This document shows positions 1 to 11,804 of a stretch of DNA of 64,000 nucleotides, piece by piece. Origin of the DNA: Streptomyces venezuelae. Lineage in GTDB: Bacteria; Actinomycetota; Actinomycetes; Streptomycetales; Streptomycetaceae. How positions within the stretch are numbered: position 1 is the stretch's first letter; every line of letters starts with the position of its first letter. Position numbers and translations under genes: made by a program. The stretch spans positions 124,001 through 188,000 of the forward strand of contig NZ_CP029193.1 in NCBI RefSeq assembly GCF_008642355.1, in the 5' to 3' direction. The notes under the pieces are model-generated. The model searched no databases. It was not told the DNA's origin and saw only the letters and a list, made by a program, of their open reading frames with translations.

Positions 1-1374
1 CTGGAAGGCGCGCGAGGTTCCGTCGGACTGCGCAACGGTGGGGATGACACCGTCACCGATGTGGTCGGTGGCGTAGCGGATGGCCAGCGGCACCAGGGTG
101 GCCAGGCCGAGCGCGCCGCCGATCTGCTGCATGGCGGTCTGCACGCCGGAGGCCAGACCGGAGTCCTTGCCGGTGACCTGGTAGAGCGCGCCGTTGACCA
201 GGGCCGGGTAGCACATGGCGCTGAACAGGCCGAACACGATCATGCCGGGCAGGACGCCGTTGAGGTAGGTGGAGTCGGACTCCAGGGTGGAGGCGACGAC
301 CAGGCCCGCGGCGGCGCCGCCGAAGCCGATGGCCAGGACCGCCTTGACGCCGATGCGGGGCATCAGTGCGGAGGCCGCGCCCATGCCGGCGCCCATCGCG
401 AAGGCCAGCGGCACCACGGCCATGCCCGACTTGATCGGCGAGTACTCGAGGACATCCTGCATGTACATGATGAGCAGGAAGGCGTAGCAGTGGAAGCTGG
501 CCAGCAGCGCCAGGGTCACGACGTTGGAGGTGACGCGGGTGCGGTTGGTGAAGAAGCGGATGGGCACCATCGGGTCGGCGGTGCGCGTCTCCCAGATGGC
601 CGCCAGGAGCAGGATGCCGATGCCGCCGAGCAGCGGGAGCAGCACGGTGGAGGAGCCCCAGGAGTGGTCGGCGGCCTTGATCAGGCCGTAGACGACGGCG
701 ACGAGACCGCCGGTGATGGAGACCGCGCCGACGACGTCGACGCTGCGGCCCTCGCGCTCCATGCGGCTCTCGGGCATGACCTTGGGGACCAGGATCAGCG
801 CGGCGATGGCGATGGGGATGTTGATGTAGAAGATCCAGCGCCAGTCGACGTACTCGGTCAGGGCGCCGGAGACGACCGACCCGATGACGCCGCCCAGGGC
901 GGCGGTGCCGCCCCATACGCCCAGTGCCTTCATCCGCTCCTTGGCGTCGGGGAAGAGCACGGGGATCATGCCGAGCGCGGCCGGGCCGCACAGCGCCTCG
1001 CCCAGACCCTGCACGAAGCGGCTGGAGACCAGCATGCCGGAGGACACCGCGGCGCCGCAGGTGGCCGAGGCGACACCGAAGCAGACCACACCGACCATGA
1101 AGATCTTGCGGCGGCCGTACATGTCGGCCAGTCGGCCGCCCAGCAGCAGGAATCCGCCGGCCATCAGCACATAGCCGTTGATGACCCAGGCGAGGTCGCC
1201 CTCGGTGGAGAAGGTCAGATCACCCCTGATTTCGGGAAGCGCGACGAGCACAATCGTGACGTCCATGACGAGCATGAACTGAATGGCGGCCAAAATGGCC
1301 AGCGCTTTCCAACGCCGCGGGTCGCCAGCGGGGGCTTCCGCCCCGCCCGTGGACTCTTTGTCGAGAGTACTCAT
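1..1374 (-). CDS. DHA2-type MFS efflux transporter, C-terminal end off the window
   Basis: Proton-driven multidrug or product exporter of the inner membrane. The minus-strand frame runs open from an ATG at 1374 (preceded by GGAGG) to the window edge, about 458 codons, so the C-terminus is not seen. After a short polar N-terminus (MSTLDKESTGG) hydrophobic segments alternate in the 14-helix DHA2 pattern, and the helix 2-3 loop carries the MFS motif A (GRLADMYGRRKIF). It is the last visible gene of the minus-strand cluster, just downstream of a TetR-like ligand-binding protein, which suggests export of, and resistance to, the cluster product. Substrate cannot be told from sequence. Confidence 0.9.
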   Translation of the reverse strand, partial: MSTLDKESTGGAEAPAGDPRRWKALAILAAIQFMLVMDVTIVLVALPEIRGDLTFSTEGDLAWVINGYVLMAGGFLLLGGRLADMYGRRKIFMVGVVCFGVASATCGAAVSSGMLVSSRFVQGLGEALCGPAALGMIPVLFPDAKERMKALGVWGGTAALGGVIGSVVSGALTEYVDWRWIFYINIPIAIAALILVPKVMPESRMEREGRSVDVVGAVSITGGLVAVVYGLIKAADHSWGSSTVLLPLLGGIGILLLAAIWETRTADPMVPIRFFTNRTRVTSNVVTLALLASFHCYAFLLIMYMQDVLEYSPIKSGMAVVPLAFAMGAGMGAASALMPRIGVKAVLAIGFGGAAAGLVVASTLESDSTYLNGVLPGMIVFGLFSAMCYPALVNGALYQVTGKDSGLASGVQTAMQQIGGALGLATLVPLAIRYATDHIGDGVIPTVAQSDGTSRAFQ

Positions 1375-1575
1375 GGCCTGATTACTTCCTCCGAATGATG
1401 TGCGACCAAGAAGGCCGCCCGCGCGGACATTCCGGCCGACGCCGGTGAGGGGCCCGCGCCCGCTGTGCGCGGGTTGGCGCCGTCTCCACCGGTACGACGA
1501 AACAGGGCCGCGGAATGTGAGGGGGGACTTCGCCTCCGGTGGCCGCCGGGCGGGACGGGGCCGGGGGCGGGCGGG

Positions 1576-2037
1576 TCAGCCGACCAGGTAGCGCTGGATG
1601 GTGGGCGAGACCAGGGCGACGACCTCGTCGACCGAGGCGGAGGCGATCGGCTCCAGTTTCACGACGTAGCGCAGCACGGCCACGCCCCACACCTGGGCCT
1701 GGGCGGCGTTGATGTTCATCGGCGGCACGCCGAGCGCCTCGGCGACCTCGTCGAAGTCCTTGGGGGGCTCGTCCAGGGAGGCGGCCAGCTGCTGGAAGAT
1801 CTGGCGGGACATGAAGTCGCGCATGCGGGCGGCGCCCTGGTCGTCGGCGAACACGGCGCCGAAGGCGCCCAGGAGCTGCGGCCGGGCCTGGGGGTCCTCC
1901 CACTTGGTCAGGGCGGCCCGCAGCAGGCCTTCGGCCAGCTGGGCGCGTTCGCCGGTGAGCGAGGCCGCTCCGGCCTCGGCGAGGGCGTCCCCGATGTCGC
2001 TCAGGGCGTTGGGGCCTTCGGCGGCGGCTGTGGACAT
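1576..2037 (-). CDS. Stand-alone TetR-family C-terminal (ligand-binding) domain protein
   Basis: A 153-residue protein starting at the ATG at 2037, preceded by a good GGAGG. The whole chain resembles the C-terminal regulatory domain of actinobacterial TetR/AcrR repressors: a helical stretch with EDPQARPQLLGAFG, then ARMRDFMSRQIF, and the ending VLRYVVKLEPIASASVDEV. The frame can be opened upstream to 2184, but the added 49 residues are Pro/Arg-rich and contain no helix-turn-helix, and no HTH appears in the other minus frames either. It therefore looks like a TetR effector domain without a DNA-binding domain. It sits beside the exporter, so a role as co-regulator or decoy is possible, as is a decayed repressor. 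Confidence 0.7.
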   Translation of the reverse strand: MSTAAAEGPNALSDIGDALAEAGAASLTGERAQLAEGLLRAALTKWEDPQARPQLLGAFGAVFADDQGAARMRDFMSRQIFQQLAASLDEPPKDFDEVAEALGVPPMNINAAQAQVWGVAVLRYVVKLEPIASASVDEVVALVSPTIQRYLVG

Positions 2038-2413
2038 CGCTCCTCCTAGGAACAGGGGCCCGCGCTCTGGATGTCGGGCCCCGGTCGGACGTACGGCGCA
2101 CCACCACCCCCGAAAAGGGCCGGGGGTGGTGCGGGCGGTGCCGGTTGCAGGCGATGGGACGGCGGGGGTGGTGGCGGTGCTCATGGGTGGGGGCAGGGCG
2201 CCATCGTCGCCCCTGGCCGCTCCGGACCCGCTCGATGTCCGCTCGAACCGGCCGCAAAGAGCGAACGTCCGCGGGCCCGCACAGGGGCCGGTTCACCCCA
2301 ACCCGTGGCCGCGGCAGCCGCGTTGGTTCCGGCGTCTGGGAACTGCCTCCCGGTGCGGGCCCTGTTGAGGCCCGGGCTCGGCCCGGGCCCCGGGACCGTC
2401 GGCGGGGAGGGTG
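2038..2413. other. Intergenic stretch without a gene
   Basis: No coding frame here has Streptomyces-like codon use. The main structure is a hairpin with 9-bp arms, ACCACCCCC at 2103-2111 and GGGGGTGGT at 2122-2130, loop of 10 nt. It lacks a T-run on either strand, so it could be a factor-independent transcript end or an RNA-stabilising stem after the small ORF. Confidence 0.6.
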
Positions 2414-2566
2414 TCAGTCGATGCCGCGCACGAGGTGGCTCTCGAACGTGTCGTCCTCGTCGATGCCGGCGAGCCGGAGCGGCGGGGTGGCGTACGGGGC
2501 CGGGGGCAGGGCCAGGGCCGTGGCCGGTCCGGGCGGGCCGGGGTCCTCCTGTTCGGTGTCGTGCAC
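2414..2566 (-). CDS. Small acidic hypothetical protein, 50 aa
   Basis: A GTG-started frame (VHDTEQEDPGPPG) preceded by AGGAGAAGCAG and ending in TFESHLVRGID. The first half is Pro/Ala-rich and the last 20 residues are acidic (GIDEDD). Codon third positions are almost all C or G, as in the neighbours, and it lies 76 bp after ahcY in the same direction, so it is probably co-transcribed with the SAM-cycle genes. I recognise no family. It could be a small accessory protein, a precursor peptide, or an accidental frame. Confidence 0.45.
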   Translation of the reverse strand: MHDTEQEDPGPPGPATALALPPAPYATPPLRLAGIDEDDTFESHLVRGID

Positions 2567-2642
2567 CTGCTTCTCCTGTTCCGACGGCCCCGTGCGGGGC
2601 GTTCTTCCAACGGCCCCCGCACAGGGGGGCGTTGCGGGTGGG

Positions 2643-4083
<1,441 letters not shown>

Positions 4084-4106
<23 letters not shown>

Positions 4107-4989
4107 GCGGGGTGCTCCTTGCGTCGGTGATGTTGCGGTGGATCTCGAGGGTGGCCGTCGAGCGGTTGAGGGTGATGTAGTGCAGGCCGGGGGCGCCTTC
4201 GGCGAGCAGGCGCTGGGCCATGGCGGTGGCGTGTTCGACGCCGATGTGGTGGCCTTCGGCGGGCTGGTGGCGGGCGGCCTCCAGGCGGTGGGCCAGGTGT
4301 TCGGGGAAGGCGGCGCCGCTGAGCTGCGCGAAGCGGCTGATCTGGCGGACGTCGGTGGCCGGCATGATCTCGGGGATGATCGGGGTGGTGCAGCCGGCGG
4401 CGGTGACCTTGTCGCGCAGGCGCAGGTAGTCCTCGACGTCGAAGAACATCTGGGTGATGGCGTAGTCGGCGCCGGCGCGGCATTTGGCGACGAAGTGGCG
4501 GATGTCGCTGTCCCAGTCGGGTGAGCGCGGGTGGCGTTCGGGGAAGGCGGCCACCCCGACGCTGAAGTCTCCCGACTCCTTGACCAGGCGCACCAGTTCG
4601 TGGGCGTGGGTGAAGCCGTCGGGGTGGGGTGTCCAGGGGGCGCCCGGGTCGCCGGGCGGGTCGCCGCGCACCGCCAGGACGTCGCGGACCCCGGCGTCGG
4701 CGTACTGGCCGATGATGTGGCGCAGTTCGGCCACCGAGTGGCCGATGGCGGTCAGGTGGGCGACGGGGCGCAGGGTCGTCTCGGCGGCGATGCGTTTGGT
4801 GACCTCCACGGTGCGGTCGCGGGAGGAGCCGCCGGCGCCGTAGGTGACCGAGACGAAGGTGGGGGCGAGGGTTTCGATGCGGCGGATGGCCTTCCACAGG
4901 GTGCGGGCGCCGGCGTCGCTCTTGGGCGGGAAGAACTCGAAGGAGAAGCTGGGGGTGTCCTGGTCGATGAGGGCGCGCAGGGCGGTCAT
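4084..4989 (-). CDS. metF: 5,10-methylenetetrahydrofolate reductase
   Basis: Flavoprotein that reduces methylene-THF to methyl-THF, the methyl donor for methionine synthase. The 301-residue protein starts with [22 protein letters not shown], which carries the family's FEFFPPK signature and conserved Glu; [12 protein letters not shown] and [11 protein letters not shown] follow in the TIM barrel. The open frame extends far upstream antisense-like through metH, but the ATG at 4989 overlaps the metH stop as ATGA, the classic coupling arrangement, and gives the normal family length. It overlaps ahcY by 23 bp. Confidence 0.95.
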
Positions 4990-7900
4990 GGGCGGCCTCC
5001 GGCGTTGAAGTAGCTGGCCTGGGGGTGGTGCAGGACGAGCGCGTCGGTGGACTGCTCGGGGTGGAGCTGGAATTCCTCGGAGAGGTGGACGCCGATGCGT
5101 TCGGGCCGCAGCAGGGCGGCGATCTTGGCGCGGTCGGCCAGGTCGGGGCAGGCGGGGTAGCCCAGCGAGTAGCGGCAGCCCTGGTACTGGGTGCGGAACA
5201 TGCCCTCGATGTCGTGGGGGTCGCCGGCGTGGATGCCGAGTTCGGCGCGCACTCGGGCGTGCCAGTACTCGGCGAGGGCCTCGGCGAGCTGGACGGACAG
5301 GCCGTGCAGTTCGAGGTAGTCGCGGTAGGAGTCGGCGGCGAACAGCTCCGCGGTCGCCTCGCCGATCCTGGCGCCGACGGTGACGACCTGCAGGCCCACC
5401 ACGTCGGTCTCGCCGGATTCCTCGGGGCGGAAGAAGTCGGCCAGGCACAGCCGGCGCCCGCGCGGCTGGCGGGGGAAGGTGAAGCGGGTGTGTTCGGCGC
5501 CGGTCTCGTCCAGCAGGATCAGGTCCTCGCCCTTGGACACGCAGCGGAAGTAGCCGTGCACGACGGCTGCTTCGAGCAGGTTCTCGGTCTGCAGCCGCTC
5601 CAGCAGGCCGCGCAGCCGGGGCCGCCCCTCGCTCTCCACCAGTTCCTCGTAGGTGGGTCCGTGGCCGGTGCGGGCCTGCTTGAGGCCCCACTGCCCCTTG
5701 AACAGGGCGGCCTCGTCGAGCCAGGCGGCGTACTCCTTGAGGGGGATGCCCTTGATGACGCGGGTGCCGAAGAACGGCGGGGTGGGCACCGGGTTGTCGA
5801 GGGCGACGTCGGAGCGCACCGGGCCCTGGTCCTGGTCCGGGGTGACCTCCAGGACGGGGGTGGTGGGTACGCGGCGCTGCTTGAGTTCGGGCAGGCTCGC
5901 GCCGGGCACGCCGCGTTTGACGGCGATGAGGGCGTCCATCAGCCGCAGGCCCTCGAACGCGTCGCGGGCGTAGCGGACTTCGCCTTCGTAGATCTCGTGC
6001 AGGTCCTGCTCGACATAGGCGCGGGTCAGGGCGGCGCCGCCGAGGATGACGGGATAGTCGGCGGCCATCTGGCGCTGGTTGAGCTCCTGAAGGTTCTCCT
6101 TCATGATCACCGTGGACTTCACCAGCAGCCCCGACATGCCGATGACATCCGCCTTGTGCTCGGCGGCGGCATCCAAAATCGCCGCGACCGGCTGCTTGAT
6201 GCCCAGGTTGACGACGTTGTAGCCGTTGTTGGACAAGATGATGTCGACGAGGTTCTTGCCGATGTCATGCACGTCGCCACGCACGGTGGCCAGCACGATG
6301 GTGCCCTTGCCCTCCGCACCCTCCACCTTCTCCATGTGCGGCTCCAGGTGCGCCACGGCCGTCTTCATGACCTCGGCGGACTGCAGCACGAACGGCAGCT
6401 GCATCTGCCCGGAGCCGAACAGCTCCCCGACCACCTTCATGCCCTCAAGCAAAGTGTTGTTGACGATGTCCAGCGCGGGCGTGTCCCGCAGGGCTTCGTC
6501 GAGATCGGCCTCCAGGCCGTTCTTCTCACCGTCGATGATGCGCCGCTGCAACCGCTCCTCCAGCGGCAGCGCCAGCAGCTCCTCGGCCTTGCCCGCCTTC
6601 ATCGACTTCGTCGAGACCCCCTCGAACAGCTCCATCAGCTTTTGCAGCGGGTCATAACCCTCGGCGCGCCGGTCGTAGATCAGGTCGAGGGCGACCTTGA
6701 CCTGCTCCTCCTCCAGACGCGCGATCGGCAGGATCTTCGAGGCGTGCACGATCGCGGAGTCCAGACCCGCCTTGACGCACTCGTCCAGGAACACGGAGTT
6801 CAAGACGACACGGGCGGCCGGGTTGAGGCCGAAGGAGATGTTGGACAGACCCAGCGTGGTCTGCACGTCGGGGTGACGCTTCTTCAGCTCACGGATCGCC
6901 TCGATGGTGGCGATCCCGTCCCCCCGGGACTCTTCCTGACCGGTGCAGATGGTGAAGGTCAGCGTATCGATGAGAAGGTCCGACTCCTGGATGCCCCAGT
7001 TACCGGTCAGATCGGCGATCAGGCGCTCGGCGATGGCGACCTTGTGCTCGGGCGTGCGGGCCTGGCCCTCCTCGTCGATGGTCAGCGCGATCAGCGCCGC
7101 CCCGTGCTCCTTGGCCAGCGCGGTCACCTTCGCGAAGCGGGACTCCGGACCGTCCCCGTCCTCATAGTTGACGGAGTTGATCACCGCACGCCCGCCCAGC
7201 TTCTCCAGACCCGCCTGGATGACCGGCACCTCGGTGGAGTCCAGCACGATGGGCAGCGTGGAGGCAGTGGCGAACCGCCCGGCAAGTTCTTCCATGTCCG
7301 CCACCCCGTCGCGGCCCACGTAATCCACACACAGATCGAGCATGTGCGCGCCCTCACGGATCTGATCGCGCGCCATCTCCACACAGTCGTCCCAGCGCCC
7401 CTCCAGCATCGCCTCACGGAACTTCTTCGACCCATTGGCGTTGGTCCGCTCCCCGATCGCCAGGTACGAGGTGTCCTGCCGGAACGGGACAGTCTGGTAG
7501 AGGGAGGCGGCGCCGGGTTCGGGGTGCGGGGTGCGGGCGGGCGGGGTCAGGCCGCGGACGCGCTCGACGACCTGGCGCAGGTGCTCCGGCGTCGTGCCGC
7601 AGCAGCCGCCGACCAGGGAGAGGCCGTAGTCGCGCACGAAGCTCTCCTGGGCGTCCGCCAGGCCGTCGGGATCCAGCGGGAAGTGCGCGCCGTCCTTGGT
7701 CAGGACGGGCAGGCCGGCGTTGGGCATGCACAGCAGCGGGATGCGGGCGTGGCGGGCCAGGTGGCGCAGGTGCTCGGTCATCTCGGCCGGTCCGGTGGAG
7801 CAGTTCAGGCCGATCATGTCGATGCCCAGGGGTTCGAGCACGGTGAGCGCGGCGCCGATCTCGGAGCCCAGGAGCATGGTGCCGGTGGTCTCAAAGGCCA

Positions 7901-8504
7901 GGGAGCACACCAGGGGCAGGTCCAGGCCGGCCAGGGCCAGGGCGCGGCGGGCGCCCAGGACGGCGGCCTTGGTCTGCAGCAGGTCCTGGGTGGTCTCCAC
8001 GATGAGCAGGTCGGCGCCGCCGGCGATGAGGCCTTCGGCGTTGGCCTGGAAGCCGTCGCGCAGGGTGGCGAAGTCGGTGTGGCCCAGGGTGGGGAGTTTG
8101 GTGCCGGGTCCCATCGAGCCCAGCACGAAGCGCTGGCGGCCGTCACCGGCGTCGAAGGTGTCGGCGACCTGGCGGGCGATGTGGGCGCCGGCCTCGGAGA
8201 GTTCGAAGATGCGGTGGGCGATGTCGTACTCGCCGAGGGCGGCGTGGTTGGCGCCGAAGGTGTTGGTCTCCACGCAGTCCACGCCGGCCGCGAAGTAGGC
8301 CTCGTGCACGGAGCGCACGATGTCGGGGCGGGTGACGTTGAGGACCTCGTTGCAGCCCTCGAGCTGCTGGAAATCGTCGAGCGTGGGGTCCTGCGCCTGG
8401 AGCATGGTGCCCATCGCGCCGTCGGCCACCACCACCCGGGTGGCCAGGGCCTGGCGCAGGGCGGCGGCGCGGGCACGGGGCGTGCTGCTGGGTGTGCTGC
8501 TCAT
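4986..8504 (-). CDS. metH: Cobalamin-dependent methionine synthase
   Basis: Transfers the methyl group of methyl-THF to homocysteine through cobalamin. The 1172-residue protein has all four modules: homocysteine domain (about 1-320) with zinc cysteines in GLNCSTGP and [10 protein letters not shown]; pterin domain (about 335-600, [14 protein letters not shown]); cobalamin cap and binding domain with the DxHxxG box DVHDIGKN; and the reactivation domain to the end ([17 protein letters not shown]). I chose the ATG at 8504 because it overlaps the adenosine kinase stop as ATGA and places [13 protein letters not shown] at the N-terminus as in the family. It is a full-size, apparently intact second or cluster-borne copy. 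Confidence 0.96.
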   Translation of the reverse strand: MSSTPSSTPRARAAALRQALATRVVVADGAMGTMLQAQDPTLDDFQQLEGCNEVLNVTRPDIVRSVHEAYFAAGVDCVETNTFGANHAALGEYDIAHRIFELSEAGAHIARQVADTFDAGDGRQRFVLGSMGPGTKLPTLGHTDFATLRDGFQANAEGLIAGGADLLIVETTQDLLQTKAAVLGARRALALAGLDLPLVCSLAFETTGTMLLGSEIGAALTVLEPLGIDMIGLNCSTGPAEMTEHLRHLARHARIPLLCMPNAGLPVLTKDGAHFPLDPDGLADAQESFVRDYGLSLVGGCCGTTPEHLRQVVERVRGLTPPARTPHPEPGAASLYQTVPFRQDTSYLAIGERTNANGSKKFREAMLEGRWDDCVEMARDQIREGAHMLDLCVDYVGRDGVADMEELAGRFATASTLPIVLDSTEVPVIQAGLEKLGGRAVINSVNYEDGDGPESRFAKVTALAKEHGAALIALTIDEEGQARTPEHKVAIAERLIADLTGNWGIQESDLLIDTLTFTICTGQEESRGDGIATIEAIRELKKRHPDVQTTLGLSNISFGLNPAARVVLNSVFLDECVKAGLDSAIVHASKILPIARLEEEQVKVALDLIYDRRAEGYDPLQKLMELFEGVSTKSMKAGKAEELLALPLEERLQRRIIDGEKNGLEADLDEALRDTPALDIVNNTLLEGMKVVGELFGSGQMQLPFVLQSAEVMKTAVAHLEPHMEKVEGAEGKGTIVLATVRGDVHDIGKNLVDIILSNNGYNVVNLGIKQPVAAILDAAAEHKADVIGMSGLLVKSTVIMKENLQELNQRQMAADYPVILGGAALTRAYVEQDLHEIYEGEVRYARDAFEGLRLMDALIAVKRGVPGASLPELKQRRVPTTPVLEVTPDQDQGPVRSDVALDNPVPTPPFFGTRVIKGIPLKEYAAWLDEAALFKGQWGLKQARTGHGPTYEELVESEGRPRLRGLLERLQTENLLEAAVVHGYFRCVSKGEDLILLDETGAEHTRFTFPRQPRGRRLCLADFFRPEESGETDVVGLQVVTVGARIGEATAELFAADSYRDYLELHGLSVQLAEALAEYWHARVRAELGIHAGDPHDIEGMFRTQYQGCRYSLGYPACPDLADRAKIAALLRPERIGVHLSEEFQLHPEQSTDALVLHHPQASYFNAGGRP

Positions 8505-9484
8505 GCGGTCCCCTCGATCCGCGCCTCCAGGGCGCGGGCGGCGGCGGCTCCGTAGGTCTGGTCGATGCGGGCGCTCAGGTCGGCGGGGATGAGCTTGTAC
8601 TCCTGGGTGCCGACCGATTCCAGGACGGTGGTGGCCAGGGCGCAGCCGAGCTGGGCGGCGCGTTCGTGGGGCAGCTCCCAGGCGGTGCCGGCCAGGAAGC
8701 CGGCGCGGAAGGCGTCGCCGGCGCCGGTGGGGTCGGCGATCTTGTCGGTGGGGACGGCGGGCACGGGCAGCGTGGGGCAGCCGGCGCGGGCCAGCAGGAC
8801 GCCGCCGGCGCCCAGGGTGGTGATCCAGGTGCCGACGCGGTCCAGGAGCTGCGGTTCGCTCCAGCCGGTGCGCTCCAGCAGCAGGGCGGCCTCGTATTCG
8901 TTGGTGAACAGCCAGCGGGCGCCGTCCACCAGGCGGCGGGCCTGCTCGCCGTCCAGGCGGGCCAGCTGCTGGGAGGGGTCGGCGGCCACCGGGATGTTCA
9001 GGCGGTGGGCGGCGGCGGTGTGGCGCAGCATGGCCTCGGGGTCGTCGGCGCCGATCAGGACCAGGCCGGGGGTGCCGGTGCGGGCGGTGACCTCGGCGAG
9101 GTCGATGTGGGAGGCCTCGGCCATGGCGCCGGCGTAGAAGGTGGCGATCTGGTTCTGGTCCTGGTCGGTGGTGCACACGAAGCGGGCGGTGTGCAGGGTG
9201 TCGCTGACCTGGACGGCGCCGGTGTCCACGCCGTGGTCGCGCAGCCAGTGGCCGTAGTCGGCGAAGTCCAGGCCGGCGGCGCCGATCAGGATCGGGTCCA
9301 GGCCGAGCAGGCCCAGGCCGAAGGCGATGTTGGCGCCGACGCCGCCGCGGCGCACCTCCAGGCGGTCGGCGAGGAAGGACAAGGAGACCCGCTCCAGCTG
9401 TTCCTTGAGCAGCTGTTCGGCGAAGCGTCCGGGAAAGACCATCAGGTGGTCGGTGGCGATCGATCCGGTCACGGCGATACGCAC
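8501..9484 (-). CDS. Adenosine kinase, PfkB/ribokinase family
   Basis: A 327-residue ATP-dependent sugar/nucleoside kinase. It shows the PfkB N-terminal MRIAVTGSIATDHLM, the substrate GG motif RRGGVGANIAFGL and the C-terminal catalytic signature DPTGAGDAFRAGF (about residues 252-264) with the catalytic Asp. Family members next to ahcY and metK in actinobacteria are adenosine kinases; removing adenosine pulls the reversible AhcY reaction forward. It overlaps metH by ATGA and is the first gene of the kinase-metH-metF-ahcY operon. Ribokinase-like activity on another nucleoside cannot be excluded from sequence. Confidence 0.88.
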   Translation of the reverse strand: MRIAVTGSIATDHLMVFPGRFAEQLLKEQLERVSLSFLADRLEVRRGGVGANIAFGLGLLGLDPILIGAAGLDFADYGHWLRDHGVDTGAVQVSDTLHTARFVCTTDQDQNQIATFYAGAMAEASHIDLAEVTARTGTPGLVLIGADDPEAMLRHTAAAHRLNIPVAADPSQQLARLDGEQARRLVDGARWLFTNEYEAALLLERTGWSEPQLLDRVGTWITTLGAGGVLLARAGCPTLPVPAVPTDKIADPTGAGDAFRAGFLAGTAWELPHERAAQLGCALATTVLESVGTQEYKLIPADLSARIDQTYGAAAARALEARIEGTA

Positions 9485-9694
9485 GGCAAGGCACTCCTTG
9501 AAGCTGGGTGGGTCGGCGGTGTGGGGCCGCCCGCCCCGCCCCGGGCGGGCGCCGGGCGGGCGCGCGCGAGGGGCGGGGCGGGCGGTGGCCGAAGAGAGAC
9601 GGGAGGTGAGGGTGAGGGAGGCGAGGGGTGAGGGGTGGGGGGTGATGTGAGGTGAGAAGGGCCGGGAGTTGGGGGGTGTGGGGGTTGGTGGGGG

Positions 9695-10909
<1,215 letters not shown>

Positions 10910-11804
10910 GGCTCTCCTGGCGGAAGGGGGCGGGTGAGTGGTGGGTGTGGGTGGTGCGGTGGTGAGTCGTGGGTGGTGGCTTGTGGGTGTGGGGGGGCTG
11001 GGAGGGGCGGGCGCCCCGGGGGGAGCAACTCCCGTGGCGGTACGTCGGGTTACGTACGCACGCCGTATGCGGGGCGGGGCGGTGTGGGGCGGCGGGTGGC
11101 CGGTTGCGGGCGTGCGCAGGAGGGCCGGGCTGCCCACTCCCCCGGCCTCGTGCCGGGAGGGGCGGGTGGCCGGGGCCGGGTGGCGCGTGCGGGGCAGCCC
11201 GCCCCCGGCCGGGGGCGGAGCAACCTCCCTGGTGGCAGCCCGGGTTGCGCACACACGCCGCGCGGAGCGGGTGCGGCGGGCGGTCGGCTGCAGGGCCGCG
11301 CGTCCGGGACACCGGGTCACCCACTCCCCTCCCCGGTCCCCGGGCCGGGAGGGGCGGGTGGCGGGGGCCGGGTGGCGCGTGCGGGGCAGCCCGCCCCGGC
11401 CATGGGGGCGGGGCAACGCCATTGGCGGTGGGCCGCGTTACGTGCACACGCCCCGTTCGGGGCCGGGGCGGCGGACAGCCGACCGGGGGCGTACGGCCGG
11501 GCCACCGGACTACCCGCCCCCTCCCCCCCGGCCCCAGGCCGGGAGGGACGGTGGCCGGGGCCGGGTGATGCATGCGGGACAGAGCGCCGCCCCCAACCCC
11601 GCGCGGGGCGGGCGGAGCAACTTCTGTGGGGGTGAGCGGAGTTACGTACACACACTCCGCCCGCGGCCCGTTGGGCAGCGGATGGTTCGCTGGGGCGTCG
11701 GGGGAGCCGGACCGCCCTCCCCCCCCGCTCCCCTCCCTTCCTCCCCCGGCCGGGGGCCCGCCGGGCAGGGGTCCCGTCGGGCTCGGAGTCCGGGGGCGGG
11801 TGGG
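10910..11804. repeat. Array of four imperfect tandem repeats, about 195 bp each, upstream of metK
   Basis: Units begin near 11022, 11217, 11410 and 11614 (spacing about 193-204 bp); the last is partial. On the plus strand each opens with GCAAC, then a loop containing TGGNGGY, then GTTAC or GTTGC and a CGYRCACACGCC-like segment. Units 2 and 3 also share a long block containing GGGAGGGGCGGGTGGC and GCGTGCGGGGCAGCCCGC. On the minus strand (sense for metK) the stems are GTAAC/GTTGC, GCAACC/GGTTGC, GTAACGC/GCGTTGC and GTAACT/AGTTGC, with compensatory changes around a loop of consensus RCCNCCA. The 895-bp gap contains no convincing gene. Confidence 0.75.

Noticed and set aside
61..1398. Long open frame on the plus strand opposite the left transporter gene
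   Set aside because: It is the antisense shadow of the minus-strand MFS gene; translation is His/Asp/Gly-rich without domains, while the minus frame shows clear MFS motifs.
5025..8555. 1176-codon open frame on the plus strand
   Set aside because: Antisense of metH; high GC removes stops. No family features, whereas the minus strand gives a complete methionine synthase.
10910..11804. SAM-I, SAM-IV or SAH riboswitch in front of metK
   Set aside because: I looked for the conserved SAM-I/SAM-IV and SAH cores as I remember them and did not see them; the structure here is a different repeated hairpin, reported separately.
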